In this document: one piece after another, positions 40,901-52,434 of the stretch
How positions within the stretch are numbered: position 1 is the stretch's first letter
Layout: each line of letters starts with the position of its first letter
NCBI GenBank assembly: GCA_948144175.1
Contig: CANXME010002666.1
Span: 97,832 to 161,831, forward strand
Source: Closterium sp. NIES-65
Taxonomy: Eukaryota > Streptophyta > Zygnematophyceae > Desmidiales > Closteriaceae
Direction of reading: 5' to 3'
DNA length: 64,000 nucleotides
The notes under the pieces: generated by a model
Database searches by the model: none
The model's input: only the letters and a program-made list of their open reading frames with translations
Told to the model about the DNA's origin: nothing
Position numbers and translations under genes: made by a program

Positions 40901-41273
40901 GTGCCAAGCGCTTAAAGCCCTGCCGCCCTCCGTCACCCTCCTCTCCTCCCTCGTGCGTCTCACCATCGTCGAGTGTCCTAATTTCACCCGCCTCCTGAAT
41001 TCCATCTCCTCTCTCTCCAGCCTTGCCTCTCTCACACTGAAACGGCTTGCATTCCTCTGCCGCCTCCCCTCCTCTCTCTCCCTCCCATGCCTTAGAAAGC
41101 TCTCCCTGCAAGGATGCAAGCGCCTGAGGGCCCTGCCCTGCGACTTGGCCAGTTTGTCCTGTCTGAGGGAGGTGGATCTGGACGGGTGCGTGCATCTGAA
41201 GGAGCTGCCACAATCGCTTGTGGATAGAATGAATGTGATTGAAGTAAAGGGTTCTTGGGGAAAGAGCTGGTAA
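37965..41273 (+). CDS. F-box/LRR protein gene copy 2, one in-frame nonsense codon
   Basis: A 1,103-codon frame from ATG 37965 to TAA, broken only by TAA at 39144-39146 (codon 394). The context SQTLRS-stop-MISNCG fits one base change from a Leu codon (TTA). The N-terminus resembles an F-box (FSQLSDDLLCSILLLAA, then FRHALVCKRWLRVARSVH). About 30 leucine-rich repeats follow, of the plant intracellular kind (LPDSIGQLGKLKKLIF), interrupted by an Ala-rich stretch encoded by GCTGCT repeats at about 40025-40190. The likely role is SCF-type target recognition, inferred from domains only. If the nonsense codon is real, only the N-terminal third would be made from this start. No introns are needed. Confidence 0.82.
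40025..40190 (+). repeat. GCTGCT/GATGCT repeat coding for poly-Ala/Asp
   Basis: Triplet repeats of GCT, ACT and GAT inside the second LRR gene give about 55 Ala, Thr and Asp residues between two LRR blocks. The first paralogue has a shorter Ala/Thr/Pro-rich stretch at the corresponding place (36270-36415). Confidence 0.9.
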
Positions 41274-41460
41274 TGTGGGCGGGAGGTGCTGTTTGGGAGG
41301 AAGGGATATTGCATGGAGGGTACCAGTGGAGCAGGGTTGGCTTTGATGCTGGGATCCTAGCTATAACGGTAGCATCAGTATCGGCATTTATAGATCCTAA
41401 TCAGCAGAGAGGTGTAGCATGGCTTTAGCCCGCTGGCAAATGTTACGGTGAATGTTGTGT

Positions 41461-41907
41461 TGTTGGGCTGAGAAAATAGCCCTTAGGATCTTTGCAGGGG
41501 TGAACTCTGGGTAGAACTGATGTAGTAGCGGAAGCGTTTAATGAAGAGTTGTGAACCACCTTGCGCTAGTATGTGAGGGCAAAGTTGATTAATTAAAGTA
41601 AAGAGATACAAGATTATATATGAATACAGGGAATATGAAAAGACACAGTTGTAACTACTTTACTGTTGCTGTTGCGGTTCGATATAGTGACGACTCGGGC
41701 AACTGCTCTGTAACGAGTCAGTTGTGTGTCCTTGCTGACGCGCTGTACTTGTCAGGTCAAAGGTCGCTGACCTTTGACTTTTGCGTAACCTCCGACAGTT
41801 GCTTCAACCTCCGAGGGTTGACTCGCTGGTGCTTCGATAGTGTTTTGCTTCGCTTGTGTCTTGGTGTTTCGACACGACAGAGGCGCTTAAGTTAGTTGTT
41901 TCCAACA
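41461..41907 (-). repeat. element 2 left LTR (3' LTR in element orientation)
   Basis: Begins TGTTGGGCTGAGAAAATAGC and ends TTCCAACA, clearly related to the element 1 LTR. Confidence 0.93.
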
Positions 41908-44840
41908 CTCCCCTTCGCTTCTGGAGTGTCGCTGCTGGTGACGTGGCTCTGTCCAGTCAGCAGCATGCAGTACTCGAACTTCTGCTTTCCAAGCTTCTTG
42001 GTCAAGTAGTCAGCTGCCATCTCGGATGTGGGGCAGTATGACAGCTCGAGTTTTCCCTTCTCGATCTTGTCTTTCACGAAGAAGTATCGCAGGGCGATGT
42101 GTTTCGTCCTGTTCGCGAAGCCGTTCTTGTTGGCTATGCGAATGGCCGACTGGTTGTCGTAGAACAGGGTAAAGTTTGGTAACTGGGCTAGCTTGGCTTC
42201 CTCCAGGAGTTCGCGAAGGTACAGTCCTTCCTTGGTGGCTGAGCAGAGTGCGATATATTCTGCTTCAGCTGAAGAGAGGGCGATTAACCCCTGTTTGCTC
42301 GACTACCAGGAGATAGGACCGATAGGCTCGAAGCGGTAGATGTAGCCGGTGCGGGAACGCTTGTTGTTGGAGTCGCCGGCGTGATCGGCGTCGACGTATC
42401 CGATTAGCTTAGGCGTTATAGTTGTGTTCTTATGGTAGGTCAGGCCGATTGTCGGGGTGCTGACGAGGTAGTGAAGAGCGCGGTCGAGTTCCGCCAGATG
42501 TTCCGCTTCAGGTTTCTTGAGGTAGGTGGCGAGCTGGCTTGCAGAGTACGATAGGTCCGGGCGGCAGGTGACAGCTGCGAAGAGGAGGCATCCCAGCTTC
42601 CTCTGGTAGTCCCGTATGCCGGCGGGCTTGAGTAGAGCGGAGCCTTCCTTGTGGTTTCCTGCCGTGTAGCGGTATGGCGTGGAGATGACGGTCGGTGTGA
42701 GTGCGAAGCGCTTGGCGATGGTATCGGCATATTTCGCGGCGCTGAGATAGATCGCGTCCTCCTCTTCCCGTATGTTGAGCCCGAGATATTGCGTGACGGT
42801 AGATGAGACTGTGAGTGTAAGGTCTTGCTTTAGCTCCCCTTCGAACCAGGTAGTGACGCTGTCGGTTGAGCCGATGTAGAGCAAATCGTCTACGTAGACG
42901 ATTAGCAAGATGTAGTCGGTGCCCTTTGTGAGCCGGTACATGCCTTGGTCGTGAGGTAGTTGGCGGAATCCGATCCGAATGAGTCTTGCGTGCAGGTACT
43001 GCTGCCACAGCCTCGGGGCTTGTTTGATGCCATAGAGCGACTTCAGCAGCTGACAGACTTGGTTAGGTTCTCCGTTGGAGCCGTGCGGTAGCTCGACGAA
43101 GATTTCTGCGTCGACAGGTGCGTAGAGAAATGCGTTGGCGACGTCAATTTGCCGAAGCTTCCTTCTCTTCATGGCGGCGATCGCGAGGAGAATTCGCAGC
43201 GAGGTGTGTCGGCTGACTGGAGCGAATGTCTCGGTGAAGTCACGTCCATGTTCCTGGTCGAAGCCACGTACGACCCAGCGTGCTTTGAACTTGTCGATGG
43301 TGCCGTCAGCCTTCGTCTTCACGCGGAAGACCCACTTTCCAGTGAGAATCGTTTTGTTCCGTGCTACGCCGATAGGAACAACCTTCCAGGTGTTGCGTTC
43401 CTCCAGTGCTTTCAGCTCCTTGTCCATGGCTTCGCGCCATTTTTCCTTATGCTCCCCCCCCAGAGCCCGCTGAACTATCGTAGGCTCTTTAGGAATGGCT
43501 ATCCCATGGACTGCGGTGATGAGACCGAGTATCTGGAGTCCACTCTGTGTGTAGCGGGGAAGTGATGTGTCCGCGGGATAAGCTGCTTCGTCTCCCTCTT
43601 CTGGCGTAGGATTGAAGTTTGGTCCTACGTGTTCTGCTTCGTTGGTGTTGACTTGTGCAGGTGTAACGTAACCGTTGTCGGCAAAATGGTAATAGGCTTT
43701 GACGTTGATGCTTTCGCGTGGATTTTCGTCATCCATTGGGACGTCGACGGAGCAGTAGGGGAGAGGTCCGGCTTCTTCCGAAGCTCCTTCCACGTTCTTC
43801 TCGTCCCACTCAGCTTCGTCGACTGCCGAGGCGAAGGCTTGGGTGCCAAGAAAACCATCAGAGAGATCGGGGTTTCCTTCTTGCAAGTTGACGAGGTAAT
43901 CCCGGAGGGTGAGGTTTTCGTAGAAGATGACATCACGTGCTGCTACTGTTTCCTTTATCTCGACGTCGAAAATCTTCCATGCGTTGAAATGTTTTTCGAT
44001 GCCCAGATGTAGTCCCCACTGTGCGCGTTGGGAGAATCGGCCAGCTCGTGCAGATGGGGGTCGGTACTGTACCATGCAGCCAAAGACTCTCAACATTTTT
44101 GTGCTGCCCAGTTTTCCTGTCCACAGCAGATGCGGTGATGCGTTGTTCGGGAGCGATGATGACGAGAGCAAGTTGTGCAGCATGACGGCGTGGTCCATTG
44201 CTTCGGGCCACTGGTGGTTGGGCAGGTGCATGCCACGTAGTAGCTTGCGCATGGTGTTCTGGAGGGTCCTGTTCATCCTTTCTGCTACACCCTGCTGTTG
44301 ATGGGCGTAGGGGAGAGAGATGAGTCGCTTGATTCCTCTCTCTGCCAAGTACTCCTTGAACCTCTGTGAGGTGTATTCTCCCCCTCCGTCTGACTGGAAG
44401 CTCTTGAGTTTTACTCCGGATTCTTGTTCTGCTACTGGAAGCCAGGCGACAAAGGCTTCGAAGGCCATGTCGCGGCTTGGAAGATTTAGGTGCCAGACGT
44501 ATCGAGTGGCTGCGTTGATGAAGGCGATGGTGTAATTGTACGCGTTTTGTCCAGGCTCGTGGTTGTACAGGATGTCGCTGTACACCTTCTCGAGTGGCGC
44601 GTAAGCTGGTGCGCTTGGGTTGTGGTGAGGCACGAACGGTTGATGCGGTAGGTCAGCTTCGGGACAGGTGAAGCATGTTCCACGGGCTCGCTGAAGTTCT
44701 CTACCGTCAATTAGGAGTAGAGAGTCCTTATCGAGCATGCCTGCTCTTATCGTGTTATTTAACACCGTGTTGCTTGGGTGACCCATTCTTGCGTGCCAGG
44801 TTCCTTCGGTGGCGCGATGTCCGGGTGAGCGCCGATACAT
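41892..44840 (-). pseudogene. element 2 pol: integrase, reverse transcriptase, RNase H
   Basis: Open from about 44840 to TAG at 42303-42305, then in the same frame to a stop at 41892. The TAG replaces the Gln that follows PISW in element 1. The integrase has HARMGHPSNT with the C-x2-C pair, then VYSDILYN, FQSDGGGEY and QGVAERMNRT. RT has FLYAPVDAEIFVELP and YVDDLLYIG. RNase H has GYVDADHAGDS and, after the stop, LSSAEAEYIALCSATKEG. Domain order and sequence match element 1. Upstream, two frameshifts (about 44865 and 44936-44990) separate this frame from Gag-protease. Confidence 0.92.
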
Positions 44841-44935
44841 GTCGGAGTTGGAGTAGACCGGCGGTGAAGTTGGCGCTTCGCTGGACTTCTCGTTGAGTCG
44901 GAGTTAGCTGCTGTGCGGGTGTTGGTGATATATCG

Positions 44936-46035
44936 TCAATGAAGATTGGTGCCGTTGAAGGACCAGCGATTGGTGTCGTTGTTGCCACTGCTGTTGTTGT
45001 TGTCTCTGCTGCTGCCGATGTTGTCTCTGCTGCTGCCGGTGTTGTCTCTGCTGCTGCCGATGTTATCTCTGCTGCTGCCGAATGTTGTTTCTGCTTCTGC
45101 CGAATGTTGTATTGTTGCTAACGCTCTTGTTCTTTCTGCTTCAGGAATGGTGTGCGAGTACCAGAATCCTTCGGGGCTGAAGTTGGGGTCAAGATCTGGT
45201 GGATGTGTCCAGGAGGTGAAGGTGACGATCCCGTCGCTGTCAGCTGTGCCAAGGTTTGGGACGAAGTCGAGGACAAAGACGTTGTACTTCAGGACTGCCT
45301 TGCCAATGTAGAGACCTCCTCTTCCGTTGTACAACTTGAACTCCTGAGTGGTGCTATCTGCTTCAAAGTGGATGCCTTTCGCCATCAGCTGGCTGACGCT
45401 CAGTAAGTTGTAGCCGAGTCCCTCTGCAATTAATACCTTTGACATCTGCAGTATAACATTTGTCTCTTTTGACTGAAGTTGAACCACGCCTTGTCGTGTG
45501 CGCAGGTTCTGATTGTTGGCGACAGTAATGACGACTTCGCGTTGAAGTTGGTGCTCGCGCTGAACGAAACGTCCCGAAGAGCACGTGTGCTGCCCGCAGC
45601 AACTGTCCAAGAACCAAGTGTCCTTCCCGGATGGCTCACTTTGGGCGATGGCTGCGTACGTCGGGTTCGGTTGGAGTGACTCGCGGCGAGGTGTGATGTT
45701 GTCGAGTTGCTCTTCCGGTGAGTAGTGCGGCGGTGACTCGGTGATGCAGGAGTCGGTCAGTTTTGCCATACAGCTGACGATGTTTCTTGCTCCTTGTGCA
45801 GATTGTGTTGTTGAAGGCTGCGACTGACTCGTGGGGTTCGCCTTCGTCGATGCCACTTGGCTGCTTGAGGGTCGAAGCTGCCGTTGCGGTGGAGTTGACT
45901 GTTGTCGATTCGGGTAGTGTGTGCGTGGGTGTCCTGACGTCTTGCAAATATGGCAGAACGGAGGTACAGGCTTTGGTTGTTGTCGGTTGTTGTTGTTGTT
46001 GTAGCATCGCCGAGTGTGGAAAGCAAATTCCGGTG
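44936..46035 (-). pseudogene. element 2 Gag C-terminus and protease, cut by nested insertion
   Basis: It contains the knuckle CHICKTSGHPRTHY, in which the last Cys of the CCHC is Tyr, and the protease motif WFLDSCCGQHTC, followed by the SSRDNIGSSRDN spacer repeats. The 5' (right) edge is the insertion point of element 3 within APEFAFH. The frame continuing rightward past 46040 is not native. Confidence 0.88.
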
Positions 46036-46370
46036 CTGACTGAGTAAACTGAAACGAGAATGGGACACTAAGGAATGGAATGTGGTACAAATATGCAACC
46101 GTAGAAATGTGCACCCAATATGGGCTACCCCACTACAGCCTACAGAACATCATGATTTGACACACCCCCATAGGCAAAGTGGGGGAGAACAAGGGGTCAC
46201 AAGACCAGTCAAGCAGAACAAAGCAAAGCTCAGGGTGGATCACAAAGTCACCACACATTCCGAGCACAAGTTCAAGGCCAGAAGGCCAGTCCACATGCGG
46301 GAGCACAGATATACATAAAAGGCTAAACGAGCAAGAGCAGGAGTATATATATGTGACAGTACAAGCAAGG

Positions 46371-48356
46371 TCAAGAAGTGAGCAAGTGAGGCAAGGCAGG
46401 CACAAGACCAAGCTGAGTACAGAAGCGCTGATGATCACAAGGCGCAAGTGCCTTAGTGAAGATATCAGTAGTGTTGGCCTCAGAGGCCACGTACGCAAGT
46501 CGCAACTGACCATGCTGCTGCAGCTCACGAGCAAGAAAGTAGCGGAGAGCAATGTGCTTCGTTCTGTGCTCCAGGCGCTGCTCCCTACACAAGGCCAGCA
46601 TGGCCTTGTTGTCTACGTACAGCACTGGAGGAGAACGAGGTGGCTCTCCGAGGTCAGTCAGCAGGTAGGTGAGCCAGCGAAGCTCCTGAGCAGCCATGGC
46701 TCCTGCGTAGATCTGAGCCTCACAACTGGAGCCGAGAACGGAAGACGAGCGAGTAGCCCTCCACGAAACAGAGCCGGAACCAAGGCTGAAGGTGTAACCC
46801 TGTGACGACCGCTGTGTAGCCTGGTCGTCAGCCCAAGAAGCGTCTGCGTGTCCAAAAAGGACCACTGGACTCTGCCCTCCAAGCACTAGCCCCATGCCCG
46901 ACGTACTGCACAAGTAGCGCAACACCCTCTTCGCTGCAGCCATTTGCTCCGGTCAGTGTCTCCCAGGAGCAACATAGCGTGCAAGAATGCTAAGAGGGTA
47001 TGCAAGGTCAGGTCGAGTGCAGGTCATCAGGTACATGAGGCAGCCAACAAGCTCTGGGTACGGGCCACTCGACTCTACGGACTCATCCGAAGGCAGAGCT
47101 GAGAGCGAGTGGCGAGTAGGCAGAGGAGTGGCCTGAGGCGAGGAGTACGTGAAGCCGAAGCGCTGAAGGACCTGCTGCACCATGTGTGACTGAGTCAGGG
47201 TAATGGTGCGGCGTGCTCTGTCCCGGGTGATCTGCAAGCCAAGGTAGCTGCGCAGTTCACCCAGGTCTGTGCACGTGTGTCTCTTCTGCAGCTCGGACTT
47301 CACGTGGGCGAGTCCAGCAGTGTCAGCAGTGGCAAAGATCAAGTCGTCGACGTACACGAGGATGTAGAACGGCGGCAAAGAGGTGTCGGTGTGCAGAAAC
47401 AGCGACGGGTCGGCAGTAGAGGGAGCAAACCCAAGAGCCGCAAGCGTAGTCCTCAATGTGTCGTGCCACTCGCGCGGTGCCTGGCGGAGACCGTAGACTG
47501 GCCGCCGAAGGCTCCATTGGGTGCTAGGAAGAAAAGTCCCAGTGAAGCCAGGTGGGCGGCGCAGCCAGATCTCCTCGTGCAGGCTACCTTGCAAGAAAGC
47601 AGTGCTGAAGTCAAGAGAGTGAAGCTCGTAGTCGCGCTTAGCGGCAATGTGCAGCAGCACCCGAAGAGTGGTCATCTTCGGGGTGGGAGAGAAGGTCTGA
47701 AAGTAGTCAACTCCCTGCCGCTGACTGAAGCCACGAGCCACGTACCGCGCCTTGAAGACATGTGGAGAACCTGGCGGCCGCTTCACCCTGAAGATCCACA
47801 TGCCACTGACTATGTTCGCCCCAGGTGGGGGAACCGCGTCAACGTAGGTGCCTGTGGACTTCCAGGAAGCCATCTCTGCATCCATAGCTGCCTGCCACTG
47901 AGAGGAGTAGGGACCCTCTACGGCCTCCGCGTAAGAGCGCGGAGTCGGGATGTCAAGTGCATCCGGGTCTCCCTCAGGGGTAAGGAGTACGGACACGAGA
48001 TGAGGTGAAGCAGCAGCCAGACACTGGAACTCCTCCTGCCTGTCCTCAAGGACGTCCGTGCCAAGGGCACACTCACCCGCGACGGACGGAGGACAGACAG
48101 ATTCAGACTCAGCGACAAGACTAGCAGCGTAGTCTAGACGACAGCGAGCAGCAAAGTCGACGAGCTCAGCAGCTAGGGCAGACGCAGCAGTGGACTCAAA
48201 AGAAGGGTCAATGACGACAGTAGCAAGGAGACGCGTGACAGTAGGACTGGCAGCACGAAGAGAGTCCGACTCAGGGTCGGCAAGAGCAGGAAGAGAAGAC
48301 TCAGGAGGAGAAGGCAAAGGGGCACGCAGAGGAGCAGTGGACGGACGCCGAGACAT
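46371..48356 (-). pseudogene. element 3 reverse transcriptase and RNase H
   Basis: RT occupies 46953-48356: the Pol entry motif SQWQAAMDAEMASWKSTGTY, VFKARYVARGFSQRQGVDY, YELHSLDFSTAFLQG and the catalytic ILVYVDDLIFA. TGA at 46953-46955 interrupts the frame just after YVAPGRH. The same frame continues to 46371 with RNase H motifs GHADASWADD, SSCEAQIYAGAMAAQ, LYVDNKAMLAL and HIALRYFLARE. Confidence 0.92.
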
Positions 48357-48399
48357 CCGGTGCGTGCCAGGGACAGGAGGAGGACGCTGAGCGAACTGT

Positions 48400-49330
48400 G
48401 ACCACTAGTGCGGGCAGTACGGACAGGCGACGCAGGGCGAGACGCAGGCTCATGACGCTCAGCAAGACCTCCAGTACGACTAGTGTAGGGAGACGGAGCA
48501 GGCAGTGGGGACGCCGGCTGTAACTGTAACTGCAACGGGACAGGCTGTGGACACTCTAAGGGAGGAGGAGGACCAGTAGAAGACGGGAGACCAAGAACCT
48601 GCTGAAGGAGCGGAACGAAGTACGGCCGAGGCCGCGCGGCGACTCCAGACAAAGCAGGGACAGCACCAGCACCCCCTGTGGCAGCACCAGCACCAGTAGC
48701 AGCTCCAGCTCCAGTACCTCCAGCAGCACCAGTAGTACCACCAGCAGGACCGCCTCCAGGACTAACAGCAGTAGCCTCCGCGCCAACACCCGCAGCAGCT
48801 CCAGCTCCAGAAGTACCCGCAGGCCCAGCAGCTCCAGTACTCCCAATACGAGCACCTCCGGGACCCGCGGCACTAGCTCCCCCAGTAGCAACAGAACCTC
48901 CAGTACCCGCAGCACCTCCAGCTCCAGCAGCTCGCATCCAGCGCCGGGCAAACCACTCACGCAGCTCCTGTGGAGAGGGTGGCTCCCGGCAACACGAAGC
49001 ACCCGGAGAACCGCCAGGCACAGCACCAGCAGGCCCAGCTCCCTCAGGCTACGCACCCCCAGGCTGAGTACCTCCAGGCATAGCACCCCCCAGGCTCAAC
49101 ACCCCCAGGCTCAGCACCCCCAGGCGTAGCACCCCCAGGCTCAGCACCCCCAGACTCAGCACCCCCAGTAGTAGCACCCTCAGGCTCAGCACCCCCAGGC
49201 GTAGCACCCACACGCTCAGCACCCCCAGAGTCAGCACCCCCAGGCTCAGCACCCTCAGCAGCACCAGAGTCACCAGTAACCTCGACAAGCTCGACTGCGT
49301 CTACCTGGGACACACCTGAAGGGGCAGGAC
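48400..49330 (-). pseudogene. element 3 Pro/Gly/Ala-rich linker between integrase and RT
   Basis: Low-complexity coding remnants: GGAEPGGATPGG repeats (49045-49320) and GTGAGAAAGA-type repeats (48600-48950). Several frames are open and interrupted, so a continuous reading frame cannot be followed. Confidence 0.7.
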
Positions 49331-49496
49331 CCTAAGGGGGGAGGGGGTCTACTGGGGGGGGACCTGGCACAAGGAAGAGCGGTGGCGGGGGGAGGGACGG
49401 AGTGCGGTAGGGGAAGAGGCGGTAGTAGGGGACCGACTCGTCAAACGTGACGTCCTGGGAGGACAGAACACGACGAGAGGTGGGGTGGTAGAACTG

Positions 49497-50590
49497 TCAC
49501 CCTGGCGCGTCAGGGGGGAAGCCCAGGAAGACGCAAGGAGTAGCACGAGGGGACAGCTTGTCCGCAGACAAGTCGCGGACAAACGCCCGAGATCCCCAGA
49601 CACGGAACGCAGAAGCATCGCCTACCTTCCCCGTCCACAGCAAAGCTGGGAGGTCTCCGGCATGGAGACCCTGAGGTGAAGGTTGATCTGATGCGCCGCG
49701 TACCGAACCGCAAATGGCCACAGAAAATGGGGGGCAGCCGCATGCATCATGGACGTACGGGCGACGTCCATGACCATGCCAATGCGGCGCTCAGCAATCC
49801 CATTTTGCTGTGGAGAGTCCGGAAGCGTAAAGGTCTGGCGGATGCCTCGCGCACGACAGTAGGCTCGCAGAAGGCCAGAGGAGAACTCTCCGCCTCGGTC
49901 AGAGTGCAGACGCAGAACAGGAAAGTCCGAGCCGAAGCTCCTCCTGAGCTGGAGACGAGCTGCGCAGATCCAGTCGATCAACACCTCAGTGACATCACCC
50001 TTGCTGCGCAAGGGGAAGACTGTGGTGTAACGCGAGTAGTCGTCAACCACCAGCAGGAAGTAGCGCTCGTGACCCTGTCCACGGACGCGGGCCGGGCCCC
50101 ACACGTCCATGTGAAGCGTCTGCAGCGGGGCCTCTTTCGGGGGAAACTGAGAGAAGTGAGGGGCAGCCCGCAGCCGCCCCTCGACACAGGGGACGCAGGT
50201 GGGGCCAGGCCCCGGAGGAAGGGGAGGGAGGGACCGGGGAAGACCAGAGACAAGGACACGGGAGGCCATGCCTCGGAGACGAGGCAGGGAGGGGTGACCA
50301 AGGCGGTGGTGCCAGAGAAGAGTCTCGTGAGACAGGAGGCGACACGAGCAGGGGGCAGACTCAGGACCAGACCTGGACGCTGCAGCAAACACCTGACCCG
50401 ACGCAGCTACCTGACCAGACGCAGGGACAGGAGGAGACTCAGTGGTCAGGGTGTACAGGCTCGACCCCGGCGGACGCGTAAACGTGGCCAGGTGCCGGCC
50501 CGTGCGAGCGTCCGAGCAGTGGGTCACCCGCTGACTCGCAGGAGTAAACTGGTGAACCCCCGCATCCTGTAGGTCAACACCACTCACCAA
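49497..50590 (-). pseudogene. element 3 integrase, frameshifted
   Basis: The GAG-pre-integrase zinc finger is visible as LLWHHRLGHPSLPRLRGMAS with CVPC. Catalytic residues sit in LHMDVWGPARV, LRLHSDRGGEFSS and SPQQNGIAERRIG. The frame breaks near 49650, resumes in another frame as WTGKVGDASAFRVWGSRAFV (to 49497), and meets a TGA there after FPPDAPG. Confidence 0.92.
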
Positions 50591-51330
50591 GTTCGTAGAG
50601 AACGAAGGGAGGTAAAGACCAGACTAGGTGCCAGAGGGGGGCCGCCGGACACGGGAGGACAGTGGAGAAGTGAGAAAGGACAAGACCCCCAGAGGGGTCT
50701 GCCAGGGAGACTGCAACCGGCCGACCAAGCGGCGTGAGTGTGGTGCGGTCTCGAAAGAAGGAGCGAGAAGTCTTTGAGTCAAGTGTGAAGGTGAGGGAGG
50801 CCGAAGCCGACGCGGTACCTGCGAGCGCAGACTCAACAGCACCTGAGGACGCATACGCACTGGCACCTAGAGCAGCAGCCTCACTGGCACCTAGAGCAGC
50901 AGCCTCACCAGTACCTAGAGCAGCAGTCTCAATGCCCGGGTCAGGCGGGAGACACCGGTAACAGTCACCCTCATCACTAATAGACACTGCATACATGGCA
51001 GAAAGGATAGCATCAAAATGAAGATCATAGATGGCAACTCCCGCCCTAGACAGCTCGCCCCAGCGAGGGATCTCTGTGGCCTCCGGTAACTGGTGACGCC
51101 ACGCGTCCGTCAGGCGGCCAAAGCAGCGCTGGGTGGGGTGCGCACCCCCACACTGCTCACCCGCACGGTCGCCGGTGCGCAGGACGTAGGTGCACGGACC
51201 AAAGCCCCCACCCCTCTGGCGTGTAGTGTACCACTCACGGAGCTGCTGAGGGGACAGGGTCTCACTACCCGCGCTGCTGCTATGGCGCGGACCACCACCG
51301 TAGCCACTCCTCTGCGTAGACCCGCGACCA
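50574..51330 (-). pseudogene. element 3 Gag C-terminus and protease
   Basis: A Cys-rich stretch (CTYVLRTGDRAGEQC and CFGRLTDAWR) is followed by the protease region LTFTLDSKTSRSFFRDRTTL. The catalytic triplet reads DSK where DSG is expected, so the protease is probably dead unless this copy carries a sequence error. The frame continues as PVAVSLADPSGG and ends near 50574. Confidence 0.75.
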
Positions 51331-51560
51331 GCTCCACCGCCACCCCCACCGCCTCCGCCGCCTCCGCCGCCTCCGCTACTACCGCCGCCTCCGCCGCCTC
51401 CTCCACCGCCGCCACCTCCGCCACCTCCGCTCCCACCGCCACCGCCGCCGCCGCCTCCGCCTCCACTGCCGCCACCGACACCTCCACCCCCACCTCCACT
51501 CCCACGGCCACCCCCACTCCCCCCGCCGCCTCCACCTCCACCTCCACCGTCCCCGCTCGC
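51330..51560. repeat. CCGCCTCCG / CACCTCCAC-type repeat in element 3 gag
   Basis: A GC-rich run of CCGCCTCCGC and CACCTCCACC units. In gag it would encode a Gly-rich linker, but indels here prevent choosing one frame. Confidence 0.8.
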
Positions 51561-51726
51561 TCCTCCAGTGCCCCTGCCCCCCTTGCCTTTGCCAGAGCGG
51601 CGTCTCCCGCTAGGGGCAGACGCCGCACCGACTGACTCAAGACCAAGGAGGTCGGCCGCAGCAGCAGAGGCAGCAGAGGGCAGAAGGGGGGAGGGGGAAC
51701 ACCCCTCAAAGATGGGGGTGCGCGGG

Positions 51727-52366
51727 TCACCACAAGAGGCCCCATACAGCGACTATGCTCTTCTCGGCCGCTAGGAGGGACTTCTCGAGGAGGTCAACAG
51801 TGAGAGTGGTGGGACAGACTGAGAGGAAGTGGTCCCTGACTACGCGAAGAGAGTCAGGGAGGCGAGTGAGTACGTAGTAGAGAGTGATGTACATGGGGGG
51901 GGGGGTTCTTGGCACAGAAGTCAGCAGGAAGCGCAGCGCGGTAGCGAGTGTCACTAGTGCGGAGGTGCGTGATGAGGTCAGCGACTGTGGGAAAGGCAGC
52001 AAGGTCACGGAAGAGGTACGGTAGCATGAGACGGCTCAGTGCAGCAGTGGCAGGGGAGGAGTAGCGTGCAACTACAGCGTCGTACAAGGTCTGAGCACTC
52101 TTGTACTGACTAAAGTGCGCACGCTCAGAGGTAGGGAGGTGGCGACGCACAGCAAGACGTGCAGCAGCATCGGGCGTGGCCCACTGTGAGCGAACAGTGG
52201 CGTCAGCATCAGCAGCAGGAGCAGGAGAGGCACCAGAGGTGAGGTCAAAGAGGGAGAGACCGTCTGCCCTATCGCACTGTAAGAACAGCTGCAGGTCATC
52301 TACCCAGACGTCAAAGTCAATGGCTCGACCCTCGGCGTCAAAAGCGAGGACACTAGGGGTAGCCAT
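51727..52366 (-). pseudogene. element 3 Gag, frameshifted at a G10 run
   Basis: Gag starts at ATG 52366 (MATPSVLAFDAEGRAIDFDV) and reads through ERAHFSQYKSAQTLYDAVVA to CAKNPPP, where a homopolymer of ten G on the plus strand (51895-51904) shifts the frame. The continuation MYITLYYVLTRLPDSLRVVR to LLAAEKSIVAV lies in the next frame. A sequencing error in the homopolymer is a simple alternative to true decay. Confidence 0.88.
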
Positions 52367-52434
52367 GACAACAGTAGACTAGCAGCGCACACAGTAGGGA
52401 AAGGGCAGTGCAGTGACAGAGTCGGTGTGCTTAC

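Noticed and set aside
46082-46318. Forward-strand frame running through the left LTR of element 3
   Set aside because: It covers LTR and the element's 3' non-coding region. The real coding strand of the element is minus.
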